A stretch of 64,000 nt of DNA from Candidatus Krumholzibacteriota bacterium (GTDB taxonomy: Bacteria; Krumholzibacteriota; Krumholzibacteriia; JAJRXK01). The notes below the pieces were generated by a model. That model saw nothing but the letters and a program-made list of their open reading frames with translations, was not told the origin of the DNA and did not search any database. Within the stretch, counting starts at the first letter, position 1, and each line of letters begins with the position of its first letter. This document shows, piece by piece, positions 16,940 to 26,700 of the stretch. A program made the translations under genes and the position numbers. Location: assembly GCA_029262065.1 (NCBI GenBank), contig JAJDAC010000027.1, positions 484,801 through 548,800 on the forward strand, read 5' to 3'.

Positions 16940-17533
16940 ATGTTCAAGCTACTCGTCTGCCTGGGAATCATGGCTCTGGGCTGCACCGCAGCCCAAGCAC
17001 AGCCGCCACTTCGTCTCGCCGAAGGAATCACCGAGATCTCACTCATCACCGGCGGCGCTTTTCCGGTGTCGGATGGTCTCTCCCAAGTAGCCGACCCTGG
17101 CTTTTCACTGGGTCTGGGCGTGGGGATCTATCGATCGGCCAGGACCTCTCTGGGCGGAACCATCGTCTACAACTCGTTTGGTCTGCCGAGCGAGGTTGAA
17201 CAACAGCTGGAGTCGAACCAGGATGCCGACATTTCCATTACCGAGTTCAATCTTTCACTCAAGACGCTGTTCAGCGAGGCCCAGCAAGCGGGCTACTTTC
17301 GCTTGAGCGCCGGCTTGTTTCGCAATGCCATTTCTGTCCAATCGGGTGGTACCAGCGCAACCATCAGCGAAACAGACGTTGGGTTTGGTGGGGGCCTTGG
17401 CTACCAGTTCCGCGGCAGTGGACGCACGGGCGGATTCGTGGAAGGAGCAATCTTCCTGGACCTTACCGACGGCGAAACCACCACCTACTTTGGCCTGCGA
17501 GCGGGAGTGTCGTACTTCGGCGGAGCGCGGTAG
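16940..17533 (+). CDS. Outer-membrane beta-barrel-like protein
   Basis: 197 residues from ATG 16940, behind GAAAGG. A signal peptide ends at AQAQ. The mature chain is a series of alternating, Gly- and aromatic-containing strands (FSLGLGVGIYRSARTSL, GGGLGYQFRGSGRTGGFV, YFGLRAGVSYF), as expected for a small eight-stranded barrel of the OmpA/OmpW type. It follows the TPR-CHAT gene by 44 bp on the same strand and may be the fourth gene of that operon. Its role is unknown. Confidence 0.75.
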   Translation: MFKLLVCLGIMALGCTAAQAQPPLRLAEGITEISLITGGAFPVSDGLSQVADPGFSLGLGVGIYRSARTSLGGTIVYNSFGLPSEVEQQLESNQDADISITEFNLSLKTLFSEAQQAGYFRLSAGLFRNAISVQSGGTSATISETDVGFGGGLGYQFRGSGRTGGFVEGAIFLDLTDGETTTYFGLRAGVSYFGGAR

Positions 17534-17547
17534 ACCAGCAAAAATCA

Positions 17548-17577
17548 AGGGGCGTCCGCGACACCGCGAACGCCCCT
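17548..17577. terminator. Terminator hairpin between convergent genes
   Basis: Arms of 13 bp with one mismatch (AGGGGCGT-C-CGCG / CGCG-A-ACGCCCCT) around loop ACAC, 15 bp after the barrel gene and 31 bp from the convergent cytochrome gene end. No U-tract. Confidence 0.6.
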
Positions 17578-17607
17578 GCAAAGGCCAGTTCCGAACTACG
17601 GAACGGT

Positions 17608-18345
17608 CTAGTCCTGACTCTCCAGCTGTTGCATCAACCGCTTCACCCGCCGGTTCTCGGGGTCGATGGCGAACGCCGCCTCGGCGTGCTTCTTGGCGTT
17701 CTCCTTGTCACCCGAGCTGAGATAGGTCATGCCCAGCATCATGTGCGGCTCGGCCGACTCGGGGAAGTACTTCGTAGCCGTCTCCAGTATCTGTATGCCT
17801 TCGTCGGGCTTGCCGCCCCGCAGCAGATCGGACGCGTACATGATCAGGGGCTGTTCGCGAAAGTCGAAAGCACCCGAACCCTCATACTCTTCCCGCAAGC
17901 TGGCGTAGCGCTCGATGGCGCCGGCGACACCGGTGTCGTCGTAGGCAGTGGACAGCTCTCGTTCCAGGGTCGTGGGCTTGGCCAGGCCGCGATGACAGGT
18001 GACGCACTCCACCTTGTACGGATCCTCGCGCCCCAGCGGGGCAATGTGTGAATCGTTGATGGCCATGGTCATCCGCAACATCTCGCGGGCTACGTTTTTG
18101 GCTTCCTTCTCATCGGATGCAAAGTCGAACGAGCTGAGCGGCTGTCCGTCTTCGCCCATGTGACAGTGGTCGCATCGCACGCCCAGTCCCGTGGCGAAGC
18201 CGCGCATGACCTGCATGACTTCCATGCCGGTCATCTTGGAATCGAGCACTTTCAGGTTCGTGGGCTCGGCCATCTGGCCCACGGCGGGCGTGCTGATTGC
18301 AGCCAGCGCGACGGTAATGGCGAGCAAATACGGAATTCTTCTCAT
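17608..18345 (-). CDS. Exported c-type cytochrome, reaction-centre cytochrome-like, with TPR tail
   Basis: 245 residues from ATG 18345, behind GGAG. A signal peptide ends near AVGQ. Two haem-binding motifs are seen: CDHCH (Cys58, Cys61, His62) and CVTCH (Cys114, Cys117, His118). Met-containing helices before each (MEVMQVMRGF, MLRMTMAINDSH) match the axial-ligand helices of the photosynthetic reaction-centre cytochrome subunit family, of which this is a two-haem member also found in many non-phototrophs. The C-terminal ~90 residues form TPR-like helices (EPHMMLGMTYLSSGDKENAK). It is likely a periplasmic electron carrier. No other photosynthesis gene is nearby. Confidence 0.87.
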   Translation of the reverse strand: MRRIPYLLAITVALAAISTPAVGQMAEPTNLKVLDSKMTGMEVMQVMRGFATGLGVRCDHCHMGEDGQPLSSFDFASDEKEAKNVAREMLRMTMAINDSHIAPLGREDPYKVECVTCHRGLAKPTTLERELSTAYDDTGVAGAIERYASLREEYEGSGAFDFREQPLIMYASDLLRGGKPDEGIQILETATKYFPESAEPHMMLGMTYLSSGDKENAKKHAEAAFAIDPENRRVKRLMQQLESQD

Positions 18346-18424
18346 GACGCTCCAATAAGGGGGTGGCGGTGTCATACGTAGAGTCTACGTGGCGAAGGCG
18401 ACTAGTGTTGCGCGAGGGGATGCA

Positions 18425-19126
18425 TCAGAACTGAAGGTCGATACTCCCCTGGGAACGGTCGGGATCCACGACCGCGAACTGGCTTACCACGCTGACATTC
18501 GAACCGTTGCGCAACAGGGCATAGAACTTCACGCGGTTTGAAATAGGCTTCATACCTGTATCGCCTCCACTCTCGTCGGTGGTCTGCAGCATCTCGCCAA
18601 TGGGGAACAAGTTGGTTTCGATTTCATAGCGGCCTTCGCTGTCGGTCACGGCATGTGCTCGATCGACCAGCTCATCGGGTTCGGCTTCAAAGTACAGAAG
18701 CGGGGACCGTTGGGGTTCGGTTTCGCCGATGCGCCATTCGTAGAAATAGAGTCCTGGTGAAACCGGTTCTTCATTCTCGTCGGTCGCATCCCACATAACC
18801 GCGTGCTCACCGGCAGCAAGCTCGCCGTCCAACAAGACCTTCACGGTGTTCCCGACGTAGTTTTGCACTTCGAAATGAATGAACCCGGCTTCCGACAACA
18901 CGAACTGGATTTCGGTGCGTGGACGCTTGGCGACCTTGTCCCAATCGGGAAGTCCGCTGTTATCGATTCCGAAGACCAGCGTTACGCTGGCGCCGACAAC
19001 GGGATCGCCGGCCGAATCGGTGACGACGCCTGACACGGTGGGCGGGCCGTCGGTGGTTGCCACGGGGTCATCGCCGCAGCCAAGCAGTAGACATGTCATT
19101 ACAAGGATGACGGTAAGTAGACGCAT
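18425..19126 (-). CDS. Lipoprotein with carboxypeptidase-regulatory and FlgD-like Ig domains
   Basis: 233 residues from ATG 19126, behind GGAGA. The signal ends in lipobox LLLGC. The first beta domain (PTVSGVVTDSAGDPVVGASV) is a carboxypeptidase-regulatory-like fold. It appears interrupted by a FlgD-like Ig segment (GELAAGEHAVMWDATDENEE, GLYFYEWRIG), after which the first fold resumes (TDSEGRYEI). The protein is predicted to sit on the cell surface or in the periplasm. It may be co-transcribed with nothing; the RidA gene upstream ends 33 bp away on the same strand. Function is unknown. Confidence 0.75.
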   Translation of the reverse strand: MRLLTVILVMTCLLLGCGDDPVATTDGPPTVSGVVTDSAGDPVVGASVTLVFGIDNSGLPDWDKVAKRPRTEIQFVLSEAGFIHFEVQNYVGNTVKVLLDGELAAGEHAVMWDATDENEEPVSPGLYFYEWRIGETEPQRSPLLYFEAEPDELVDRAHAVTDSEGRYEIETNLFPIGEMLQTTDESGGDTGMKPISNRVKFYALLRNGSNVSVVSQFAVVDPDRSQGSIDLQF

Positions 19127-19158
19127 TCCATTCTCCAAAGGTTGGGACCAATCGTTTT

Positions 19159-19563
19159 CTACGCGGACCCTTGGGCGTCGGGCACCACGCAATCGAATTC
19201 CATCTCTACCAACCACGCGGGATCTATGAGGGCGGAGATCTCCACCATGGTCGATACCGGTCGAATGTCACCGAACGCTTCACCGTGCGCCCGGGCGGCT
19301 TCTTCCCACCGTGAAATGTCGGTGAGCATCATGCGGGTGCGAATGACCGAGTCGAGCGAGTAGCCGGCTTCTTCAATAGCCGTGGCGGCGATCTCGATGC
19401 AGCGCTTGGTTTGACCGTACAGGTCACCAGGCGCGGCGGGTCCACCACCGGGCGCAATGGGGGCCGTGCCAGCAATCGCCAGTATGTTTCCTACGCGTAC
19501 CGCACGAGAAAATCCCACGGATTTCTCGAACGGTGAGCCAGAGGAAATGCTCTGTCGTTTCAC
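19159..19563 (-). CDS. RidA/YjgF-family protein
   Basis: 134 residues from GTG 19563, which has AGGAGG 4-5 bp upstream and overlaps the stop of the DUF302 gene (GTGA). The RidA pattern is clear: AVRVGNILAIAGTAPIAPGG, QTKRCIEIAATAIEEAGY, VIRTRMMLTDIS and a C-terminal ALIDPAWLVEMEFDCVV. Canonical RidA deaminates reactive enamine/imine intermediates using a C-terminal Arg motif (RV.V); here the equivalent strand reads STMVEISAL, so the usual catalytic Arg appears absent. It may therefore be a binding-only or divergent member. Confidence 0.88.
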   Translation of the reverse strand: MKRQSISSGSPFEKSVGFSRAVRVGNILAIAGTAPIAPGGGPAAPGDLYGQTKRCIEIAATAIEEAGYSLDSVIRTRMMLTDISRWEEAARAHGEAFGDIRPVSTMVEISALIDPAWLVEMEFDCVVPDAQGSA

Positions 19564-19955
19564 CGCGCCTCCTGGATCATCTTCACCGTGGCCGCCTCTA
19601 CTTCGGCGGCGACTTCCGCCAGAGCCGGATCGTTCGAAAGCGCTGCCAGCATGGGCTGGGGTTTGATCATTCCAATGCGGGTCTGCCCCTTTTCCGTGTA
19701 CACCGAAATGCGACAGGGCAGGGCCATGTTCAAACGCATGTCCGATTCCAGCACCTTGCTGGCCTGGTGAGGGTTGCACACTTCGAATACGCGGCATTCT
19801 TCGGGAAAGGTCACACCTTTGCTACGCAGCGTTTCGCCCAGATCGTGGACGTGCAGCACACCGAAGCCGTTTTCGGTAACTGAGCTTTCCAGTGCGGCCG
19901 AGGCGTCTTGGAACGATTTGGTCGAATCGGCCACGTAATACATGTTTTTGGGCAT
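19560..19955 (-). CDS. DUF302-domain protein
   Basis: 131 residues from ATG 19955, behind AGGAGA. The DUF302 pattern is visible: Tyr-rich N-terminus, ENGFGVLHVHDLGETLRSKG, a central CRVFEVCNPHQASKVLESD and LPCRISVYTEKGQTRIGMIK. The two Cys in the central CNP and LPCR segments are typical. DUF302 proteins are small cytoplasmic or membrane-linked proteins of unknown biochemistry, often near redox or metal genes. Translational overlap with the RidA gene shows that they are expressed together. Confidence 0.88.
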   Translation of the reverse strand: MPKNMYYVADSTKSFQDASAALESSVTENGFGVLHVHDLGETLRSKGVTFPEECRVFEVCNPHQASKVLESDMRLNMALPCRISVYTEKGQTRIGMIKPQPMLAALSNDPALAEVAAEVEAATVKMIQEAR

Positions 19956-20087
19956 TGGTCAGCGATCTCCTTGTGATGCCAGTTGGCAGAATCAGTATAC
20001 GCAGATAGGGGACGGCATCGTATCGGAATCCGGGGATGCCCTTTCGACGGGTGTGGCTGACCTGGCCCCGATAGAGTTGGTCGCTCG

Positions 20088-20100
20088 ATTCTGGTACAAT
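20088..20100 (+). promoter_or_regulatory. Extended -10 promoter candidate ATTCTGGTACAAT
   Basis: TGG-TACAAT is a good extended -10 element 92 bp before ATG 20192, in the 236-bp gap between the divergent DUF302 gene and the first giant secreted protein. The upstream half resembles the elements at 10625 and 12771. Confidence 0.45.
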
Positions 20101-20191
20101 ATATAGGTCTTCCCTGCGAGATGGACGGTAGCGGACCCTGTTGCCGCGTGATCTCATTTTCACGCACTCGTTGAGTAGGAGGCGCCCCCCC

Positions 20192-23100
20192 ATGACCCCT
20201 CGTCATGTTCTCGGCATTGTTCTCAGTTGCTTCATTCTGTTCGGTTTGGTTTCCACCGCGTTGGCGGCTGGACCCGTAGAGTCGCGCGATCGCGAAATGC
20301 TACGCGTGGCCGACCCGGCCAATTCTGGCGTTCTGATATCCACCGGTCCCGTCGCTCGCTACAAGGCGGGCGCAGCCACCGACACCTTCTATCTGTACGG
20401 TGGCCCGGGTACCGTCGAGGGAAAATTCCAGGACGCGAACGGAATCGTGCCCGATTTCCAGGGATGGACCTCGGTCGACCGGACCGAGACGCCTGTCTTC
20501 TGGCAGCTATCCACGTTCTGCGCCAGCAACCTGGACGGCGATGGCAGTAGTGGCGGGGCCGGCGATGGACCCGGCAACATCGCCTACTGGGCGGGCCAGA
20601 CCGCAGAGCAGCAGCCAGGCTGGGTTGGTGGTGCGGGCTACGGAAACTCGTGGAATATCATTCTCGAGTGGCGGGCCACGGTCGACGAATCGTCAGGCCC
20701 GGTGGCCCAGACTGTCGGTTTCACATTTGCATTCAATGCCGACACCGAACCTGGCTACGACTTCTTCTTGGTTGAGTACGACTCCGCCAACGTGACCAAG
20801 ACCGTGACCAGTAGCGACGGGTGGAACACCGATCCACAACCCCCGGGAACCCAGTTTCCGGCCGACGTCCCTATTTACCATGCCCTGGAGTACAACGGCG
20901 GCGATTACTCTGGTCCCAACCACGATGAAATCGTCTTGCGTTTCAGGGTTACCAGCGACGGTGCGTGGTCCGACGAGGACGGGTTTGCTGACAGCGAATG
21001 TGGAGCCGCCCAGGTCGATGACATCACCGTGACCTACGACGACGGCACGCAGACCGTGGTGAACTTCTCGGACTTCGACATCGTGAACGGCGGCTGGACA
21101 CCAGCCATTGCCCCGTACTTCGGTGATTTCGCCGACGTGTATCCGAAGGCCAGCGATACCGACCCTTGTCGCGAGAACAAGACGCCCGTGGTCGCCTTCA
21201 TCGATGCCGGGCAGTGCCCCCGCAACGCCTTCAACAACAATGGCAACCCACCGTGCGATTCCACCGGTGGGGAAACGTCGCCCAACTATACGTACGGGCC
21301 CGGTGGTTACGTAGTGAACTACAGCGGCGGTCTGACGGGCCCCGTCATCGACAGGCTCATCCACAATCAGGTCTGGAGCCCCGAGATCGAGTGGGACCTG
21401 CCGGGCACCGAAGACGACGGACCAGATTTCGTGGGGGCCAGGATCGGTTTCGACGTCTGGTCACACATGGATATCAATTCGGGCATCTACTACAACTGGG
21501 CAGTCCGGTCACAGGATGCCCAGGGCACTTGGGGGCCTTGGGAAGACCGCACCTTCTTCTACGGATTCGGTACCGAGGCGTGGTTGAGGAACACGCCGAT
21601 CGTTACCGACCTCCTGGTAGTCGATCCGGTGCTTATTCAGGTTTCCCTGGGCGTGTTCGATGCATCGAATCTATTTCAGTTTCCCGGCAACGACGCAACG
21701 TCGTCTCCGTATTACGACAACGTGCAGGTCCTGAAGTATCGCGTGGGTGGCCCGGCCATTGTCACCCGCATCATCGAACAATTTCAGGACTCGTTTCCAC
21801 AGTCGGGCGAGACCGATTTTTCCACCCTGGCCGGCCGGCAGAATTCGGACATTCGCCTGGACATGGCATGGGACGTAAATACCGGCAACGCGAATACGGC
21901 CGGTGATTCGGTGATTGTCAACGTGACGGCGGTGCTTGCGGGCACCGCGGTGAGTCAGGTGGGCTTGAACTGGATTCTCGAGGCCAATCCGCTCTTCGAC
22001 GACGTGCGTGACAACGTTCCCGTGGGTGCCACGGTAGACGTGGGCGGTGCAGGAAACGGCTGGGACCAGTACACGGGCACCGTGGCGGGGCAGATATCGA
22101 CCGTGAATGGACTGCCGCAACCGGGGCGATATTTCTTCGATCTTCCCGACCAGGGCTTCTTCAACCCCGGTGATCGTCTGCGCTACTACATATGGGCTAC
22201 CGACGATGGGGGTAGAACCTCGACCCTGCCGGTAGACACTTCCAATTGGGCCAGCGGCGAGCGCTACGACCGGACGTTCATGGTGCGCGGATTACCCACG
22301 GTGACCGGAACACCGGGAAGCCTGGTGACGCCCACCATGCTCGTGGTCAACGACTCGCCCACGGTCGATCACGTGTACGAACAATCCTTTGCCACCAACG
22401 GTTGGGCCGATGGGAGCGACTACGATTCCTATCTGGTCAAGGGAGCCACGAGCGGAGTGTCGAACGGAATCGGATCGGCGGGTGTGCATGGTGCCACCGC
22501 GGCCCAATTGGCTCCGTACGAAAGCATGTTCTACTTTGGCGGAACGTCGTCGGGGTTCCTGTTGTCCGATGGAACAAACTCGGGCTTGAACGATAAGTCC
22601 GACGATCTTGGCGTCGTTTCGGCATGGATGGATCAGGACGCGGATCGCAACCTGGCCATGTTCGGCGACAACATCGCTTCTGCCATCAGTACGGCGAGCC
22701 CGGGCCCCGGAGTGTCGTTCGTGACCAACCAGCTGGGCGTGGAACTGTTCGACTCCTACGTGTCGGATGACCTGGACGGTCAAACAACACCGCTGGTCGC
22801 GGCCAACTCGGGTTGCTTCATCGTCGACTACGTGGCGTTCGGCGGTTGCTTGCAACTGAACCGATTCGACAACATTGGACCGTTGTCGGGGGCCACGACG
22901 GCTCACGATTTTCTCGATCCGGGTGGCGTTCCTTACGCAGGCCCGGGGCGATCGGCATCGGTGTTCTACGATCGACTGGACGGAAACAACAATCGCAAGG
23001 TCAGCGTTACGTTTCCGTACGGTCTGAATTCAATTCGCGATTCCGTTGATCCCGACGGAAGTCACCTTGCGCAGCGGGCGTTCTTGATCATCGAGCTCGC

Positions 23101-23437
23101 CAACTGCCTGTTTGGTGTGCCCACGTTCGCCGTGCCCACGCCGGCCGATCCCATCGCCCGGCCATACTTGGCGGCGCGGGCGGTGCCCAGTCCGTTCAAC
23201 CCGGCCACGGTGTTTCAACTTACGCTGGGGCGTACTTCGTACACCGAGGCTCGTGTCTACAACCTGCGTGGAGAGCTGGTGCATACGCTGCATGTCGGCG
23301 AGTTGGACGCTGGCCCGCATGCGCTGCCGTGGGATGGTCGCGATGACAACGGAGCGGCAGTGGCCAGCGGTGTGTATGTGTTGAGGGCGACGGCCGACGG
23401 TCTGTCGGTGACCGAGAAGGCGGTCTTGATCAAATAG
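20192..23437 (+). CDS. Giant secreted protein with C-terminal FlgD-like sorting/Ig tail (copy 1)
   Basis: 1081 residues from ATG 20192, behind AGGAGG. A signal peptide ends near ALAAG. The body is beta-rich with repeated W/Y/G/D patterns (FYLYGGPGTVEGKFQD, NLDGDGSSGGAGDGPGNIAY, RNSDIRLDMAWDV-like segments). The last ~85 residues (from about SPFNPATVFQL to KAVLIK) form a FlgD-like Ig domain of the type found at the C-termini of secreted proteins in FCB-group bacteria, where it serves in secretion or surface attachment. It contains PWDGRDDNGAAVASGVYVLR. I recognise no catalytic domain. A second copy follows at 23714 with long near-identical stretches. Confidence 0.85.
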   Translation: MTPRHVLGIVLSCFILFGLVSTALAAGPVESRDREMLRVADPANSGVLISTGPVARYKAGAATDTFYLYGGPGTVEGKFQDANGIVPDFQGWTSVDRTETPVFWQLSTFCASNLDGDGSSGGAGDGPGNIAYWAGQTAEQQPGWVGGAGYGNSWNIILEWRATVDESSGPVAQTVGFTFAFNADTEPGYDFFLVEYDSANVTKTVTSSDGWNTDPQPPGTQFPADVPIYHALEYNGGDYSGPNHDEIVLRFRVTSDGAWSDEDGFADSECGAAQVDDITVTYDDGTQTVVNFSDFDIVNGGWTPAIAPYFGDFADVYPKASDTDPCRENKTPVVAFIDAGQCPRNAFNNNGNPPCDSTGGETSPNYTYGPGGYVVNYSGGLTGPVIDRLIHNQVWSPEIEWDLPGTEDDGPDFVGARIGFDVWSHMDINSGIYYNWAVRSQDAQGTWGPWEDRTFFYGFGTEAWLRNTPIVTDLLVVDPVLIQVSLGVFDASNLFQFPGNDATSSPYYDNVQVLKYRVGGPAIVTRIIEQFQDSFPQSGETDFSTLAGRQNSDIRLDMAWDVNTGNANTAGDSVIVNVTAVLAGTAVSQVGLNWILEANPLFDDVRDNVPVGATVDVGGAGNGWDQYTGTVAGQISTVNGLPQPGRYFFDLPDQGFFNPGDRLRYYIWATDDGGRTSTLPVDTSNWASGERYDRTFMVRGLPTVTGTPGSLVTPTMLVVNDSPTVDHVYEQSFATNGWADGSDYDSYLVKGATSGVSNGIGSAGVHGATAAQLAPYESMFYFGGTSSGFLLSDGTNSGLNDKSDDLGVVSAWMDQDADRNLAMFGDNIASAISTASPGPGVSFVTNQLGVELFDSYVSDDLDGQTTPLVAANSGCFIVDYVAFGGCLQLNRFDNIGPLSGATTAHDFLDPGGVPYAGPGRSASVFYDRLDGNNNRKVSVTFPYGLNSIRDSVDPDGSHLAQRAFLIIELANCLFGVPTFAVPTPADPIARPYLAARAVPSPFNPATVFQLTLGRTSYTEARVYNLRGELVHTLHVGELDAGPHALPWDGRDDNGAAVASGVYVLRATADGLSVTEKAVLIK

Positions 23438-23449
23438 CCCGCGAAACTC

Positions 23450-23530
23450 GTGAGACCAGGCCCCGCGAAGGTTCGATCGCGGGCTACTCTTGCGTGAGAC
23501 CAGGCCCCGCGAACCCACGTTCGCGGGGCC
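23450..23530. terminator. Direct repeats and terminator after copy 1
   Basis: GTGAGACCAGGCCCCGCGAA occurs twice (23450-23469 and 23494-23513). The second copy enters a perfect stem GGCCCCGCGAAC / GTTCGCGGGGCC (23503-23530) followed by CTTTTCTT, a good rho-independent terminator. An outer pairing TAGCCCGCGA / TCGCGGGCTA begins at the stop codon of the gene. The rest of the gap to 23714 shows no gene. Confidence 0.8.
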
Positions 23531-23713
23531 CTTTTCTTCCAGCCGCGAGGGCCACTTGGCCCTTGCGCCGCCAACCCTCACCACACTAAACTTTCAGTAC
23601 TCCCTGCTTGAACGTCGAGTCGCGCCGGGCATCCCCTGCCCAACGGTCCTATTCGTCGAGTCGACACCGGTTGATCGTTGCTCCCTAAGCACACGAATCA
23701 CGGAGGCGCATCC

Positions 23714-26700
23714 ATGCATGTGCGCATAGCTGGTTTCTTGTTGGTCTTTCTGTTTCCGCTTTCGGCCCTGGCCGCGGGGACTGCGTCGACGCCTACGGCT
23801 CGGCCCACTCTGATAGACGCTGAATCCATTTTCATGAGCAACAATTCTGCTCGGGCCAAGTCGGCCGCCGCCGTCGATACATTCTGTCTGTACGGCGGTA
23901 GCGGAACGCTGGAAGGGAAGTTCCAGGAGGCCTCGGGGATCGTTCCCGATTGGCAGGGGTGGACCAGTGTCGATTTGACCGAGACGCCCGTCTACTGGCA
24001 ACTATCCACGTTCTGCGCCAGCAACCTGGACGGCGACGGCAGCAGTGGTGGCGCCGGTGACGGGCCTGGCAACATAGCGTACTGGGCGGGACAAACTGCG
24101 GAACAGCAGCCGCTCTGGGTTGGTGGTGCCGGCTACGGAAACTCGTGGAACGCCATACTCGAGTGGCGCGCCACGGTCGACGAATCGTCAGGCCCCGTGG
24201 CCCAGACCGTCGGCCTGACGTTCGCATTCAATGCCGATACCGAACCAGGATACGACTTCTTCTGGGTTGAGTACGACTCGGCCAACGTCCAAAGGATCGT
24301 GACTGGCGTAGAAGGGTGGAATACCAATCCGCAACCCCCGGGAACCCAGTTTCCGGCCGATGTTTTCGTGGCCCACCCCTTCCAGTACAACGGCGGCGAC
24401 TACTCTGGTCCCAACAACGATGAAATCGTCTTGCGTTTCAGGGTAACCAGTGACGGCGCGTGGTCCGACCAGGACGGGTTTGCTGACAGCGAATGTGGCG
24501 CGGCCCAGGTCGATGACATCACCGTTACCTACAACGATGGCAACGGCCAGCAGGTCAACTTCTCCGACTTCGACGTCGTCAACGGCGGCTGGGAACCGGC
24601 CGTTTCACCGTACTTCGGAGACTTCGCATTGGTACACCCGTTCCTGGCCGACTCGGATCCGTGCACCGAGAATCCCACGCCGGGAATCGCCTTCGTCGAC
24701 GATGGGCACTGCCCACGCAACCCCTCCAACAACTTCGGCGAAGAGCCATGCGAGTCGACTGGCGGCGAAGTGTCGTCGACCTACAGCTATTGGCCGGGTG
24801 GCTACGTGGTGAACATCAGCGGCGGAATCTCGGGCATCCAGAGCATTCGCAACGAGGTGTGGAGTCCGGTAATCGCCTGGGATCTACCCGGCACGCAGGA
24901 CGATGGAAACGACGTGGTGGGCGCGAAATTCCGGTACGATCAGTGGACCGACGGGGGATCGCTGTACGGAATCACCCAGACGTGGCGCGTTCGGTTTCAG
25001 CAATTTCAGGGAAGCCCGTGGTCGACCTGGAAGTCCAGGAACTTCATCTACGCTGTGCCCAGCCCGGCCCAGTGGAGTACGCGTGAGATAGACATCACCG
25101 ACCTGGTGCCATCCTACAACTTTGCGAACATTCAGTTGGCTCTGGGGGTCAACGATGTCTCCAGTATCTTTGCGTTTCCCAGCAACTCCACACCCGCTCC
25201 CTACTACGACAACGTGGCCATCTCCAAGTATCAGGTGGGTGGACCCAACATCACGATCTCGTCTTCGTTCTTGTTCCAGGATTCGTTTCCGCAGTCGGGT
25301 GAGACCGACTTCTCCACGCTGGTGGGCAGGCAGAACGCCGACATCCGCCTGGACGTTTCCCAGGATCTGGCCCCGTTCGGCGGCACGATCGATTCGGGAG
25401 ATTCCTGCGTGGCTACCATTGCCGCCGTAATGCCGGGGACGTCGCTCGCCGCTGCGGGCTTGAACTGGGCGCTCGATGTAAATCCTCTGTTCGATGACGT
25501 GCGTGACAATGTTCCCGTTGGGGCCACGTTGGTTCCGGGTGGCGCCGCGAACGGATGGGATCAATACCGCGGAACCGTTGCTGGTGAAAATCCAGATGTC
25601 GGCAATGGCCCCTTGGAGGAAACGTTCTTCTTCGATGCCCCCGACGCGGGCTTCTTCCATCCCGGCGACGAGTTTCGCTACTACGTTTGGGGCACCGACA
25701 ACGGTGGCCGTAGAACCACGCTTCCGGTCGACATCTCAGGATGGACCACGGGACAACAGTTCGATCCCGAGTTCGTGGTTCGCGGCTTGCCATCGACGCA
25801 GGGCTCACCCGGATCGCTGACCACGCCATCTACCCTGGTCGTGTTCGACGCGCGAACCCAAGGGCTCGTCGCTGTCTCCCGTGCGTTCGCCGAGAACGGT
25901 TGGCAGGAAGGCAGTGCCTACGACACGTACTTCGTGCACGCCGCAACCGGGGGTCGTCCCAATGGAATTGGCTCGTCGGGCGCCCACGGAGCCACATCCG
26001 ATCAACTTGGGGCGTACGAGAACATCCTCGTCTTCACCGAGCATGAGTTCACCAATCTGTTGTCCGATGGATCGGGTGTAGGTGGGAACAACAAGGGTGA
26101 CGACCTGGGCGTGTTGACATCGTGGTTCGGACAGAGCCGGGATCGACACCTGGCCGTGTTTGGCGACCGCGTTTCGCGCATCGAAGTGGACAGCCCCGGG
26201 GCGGGAGCCACGTTCCTGACCAGCGTGCTGGGCGTCGGCGCCGTGGACAACGTGGTGGGGATCGACGTGGAAGGCCAGGAGCAGCCACGGGTGGAGTCAT
26301 CGGGAGCACTGGCGTGTTTCCAGACTCCGTTCCATGCCTCCATTGGTTGCCTGACGCAAGCAACGTTGCTCGACAGCATCGAGCCGTTGGCGGGCGCACT
26401 GCAGGGTCACGCCTTCCTCGACCTCGGCGGGCTTCCCTACGGCGGTCCCGGTCGCGCGGGCTCGGTCATCTGGGATCGTCCGGAGGGGGGCTTCCGGAAG
26501 TTCGCCGCCACGTTCCCGTTTGCGCTCAGCGGACTGACAACTCCGTCGGAAAACTCGATCCCGTCGGGATTGACGGTGCGTTCGGAGCTATTGCGCGAGC
26601 TGCTCGTGGATTGCATCCAAGCCCCGCTGGTTTCGGTGCCCACTCCGGTTGTGCCCACCAACCGTGCGTACCTGGCCGCAAGGAACGCTCCGGATCCGTT

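Noticed and set aside
17608..18345. Photosynthesis-related locus
   Set aside because: The cytochrome belongs to the reaction-centre cytochrome family, but only two haem motifs are present and no photosynthesis gene is nearby; relatives occur in many non-phototrophs.
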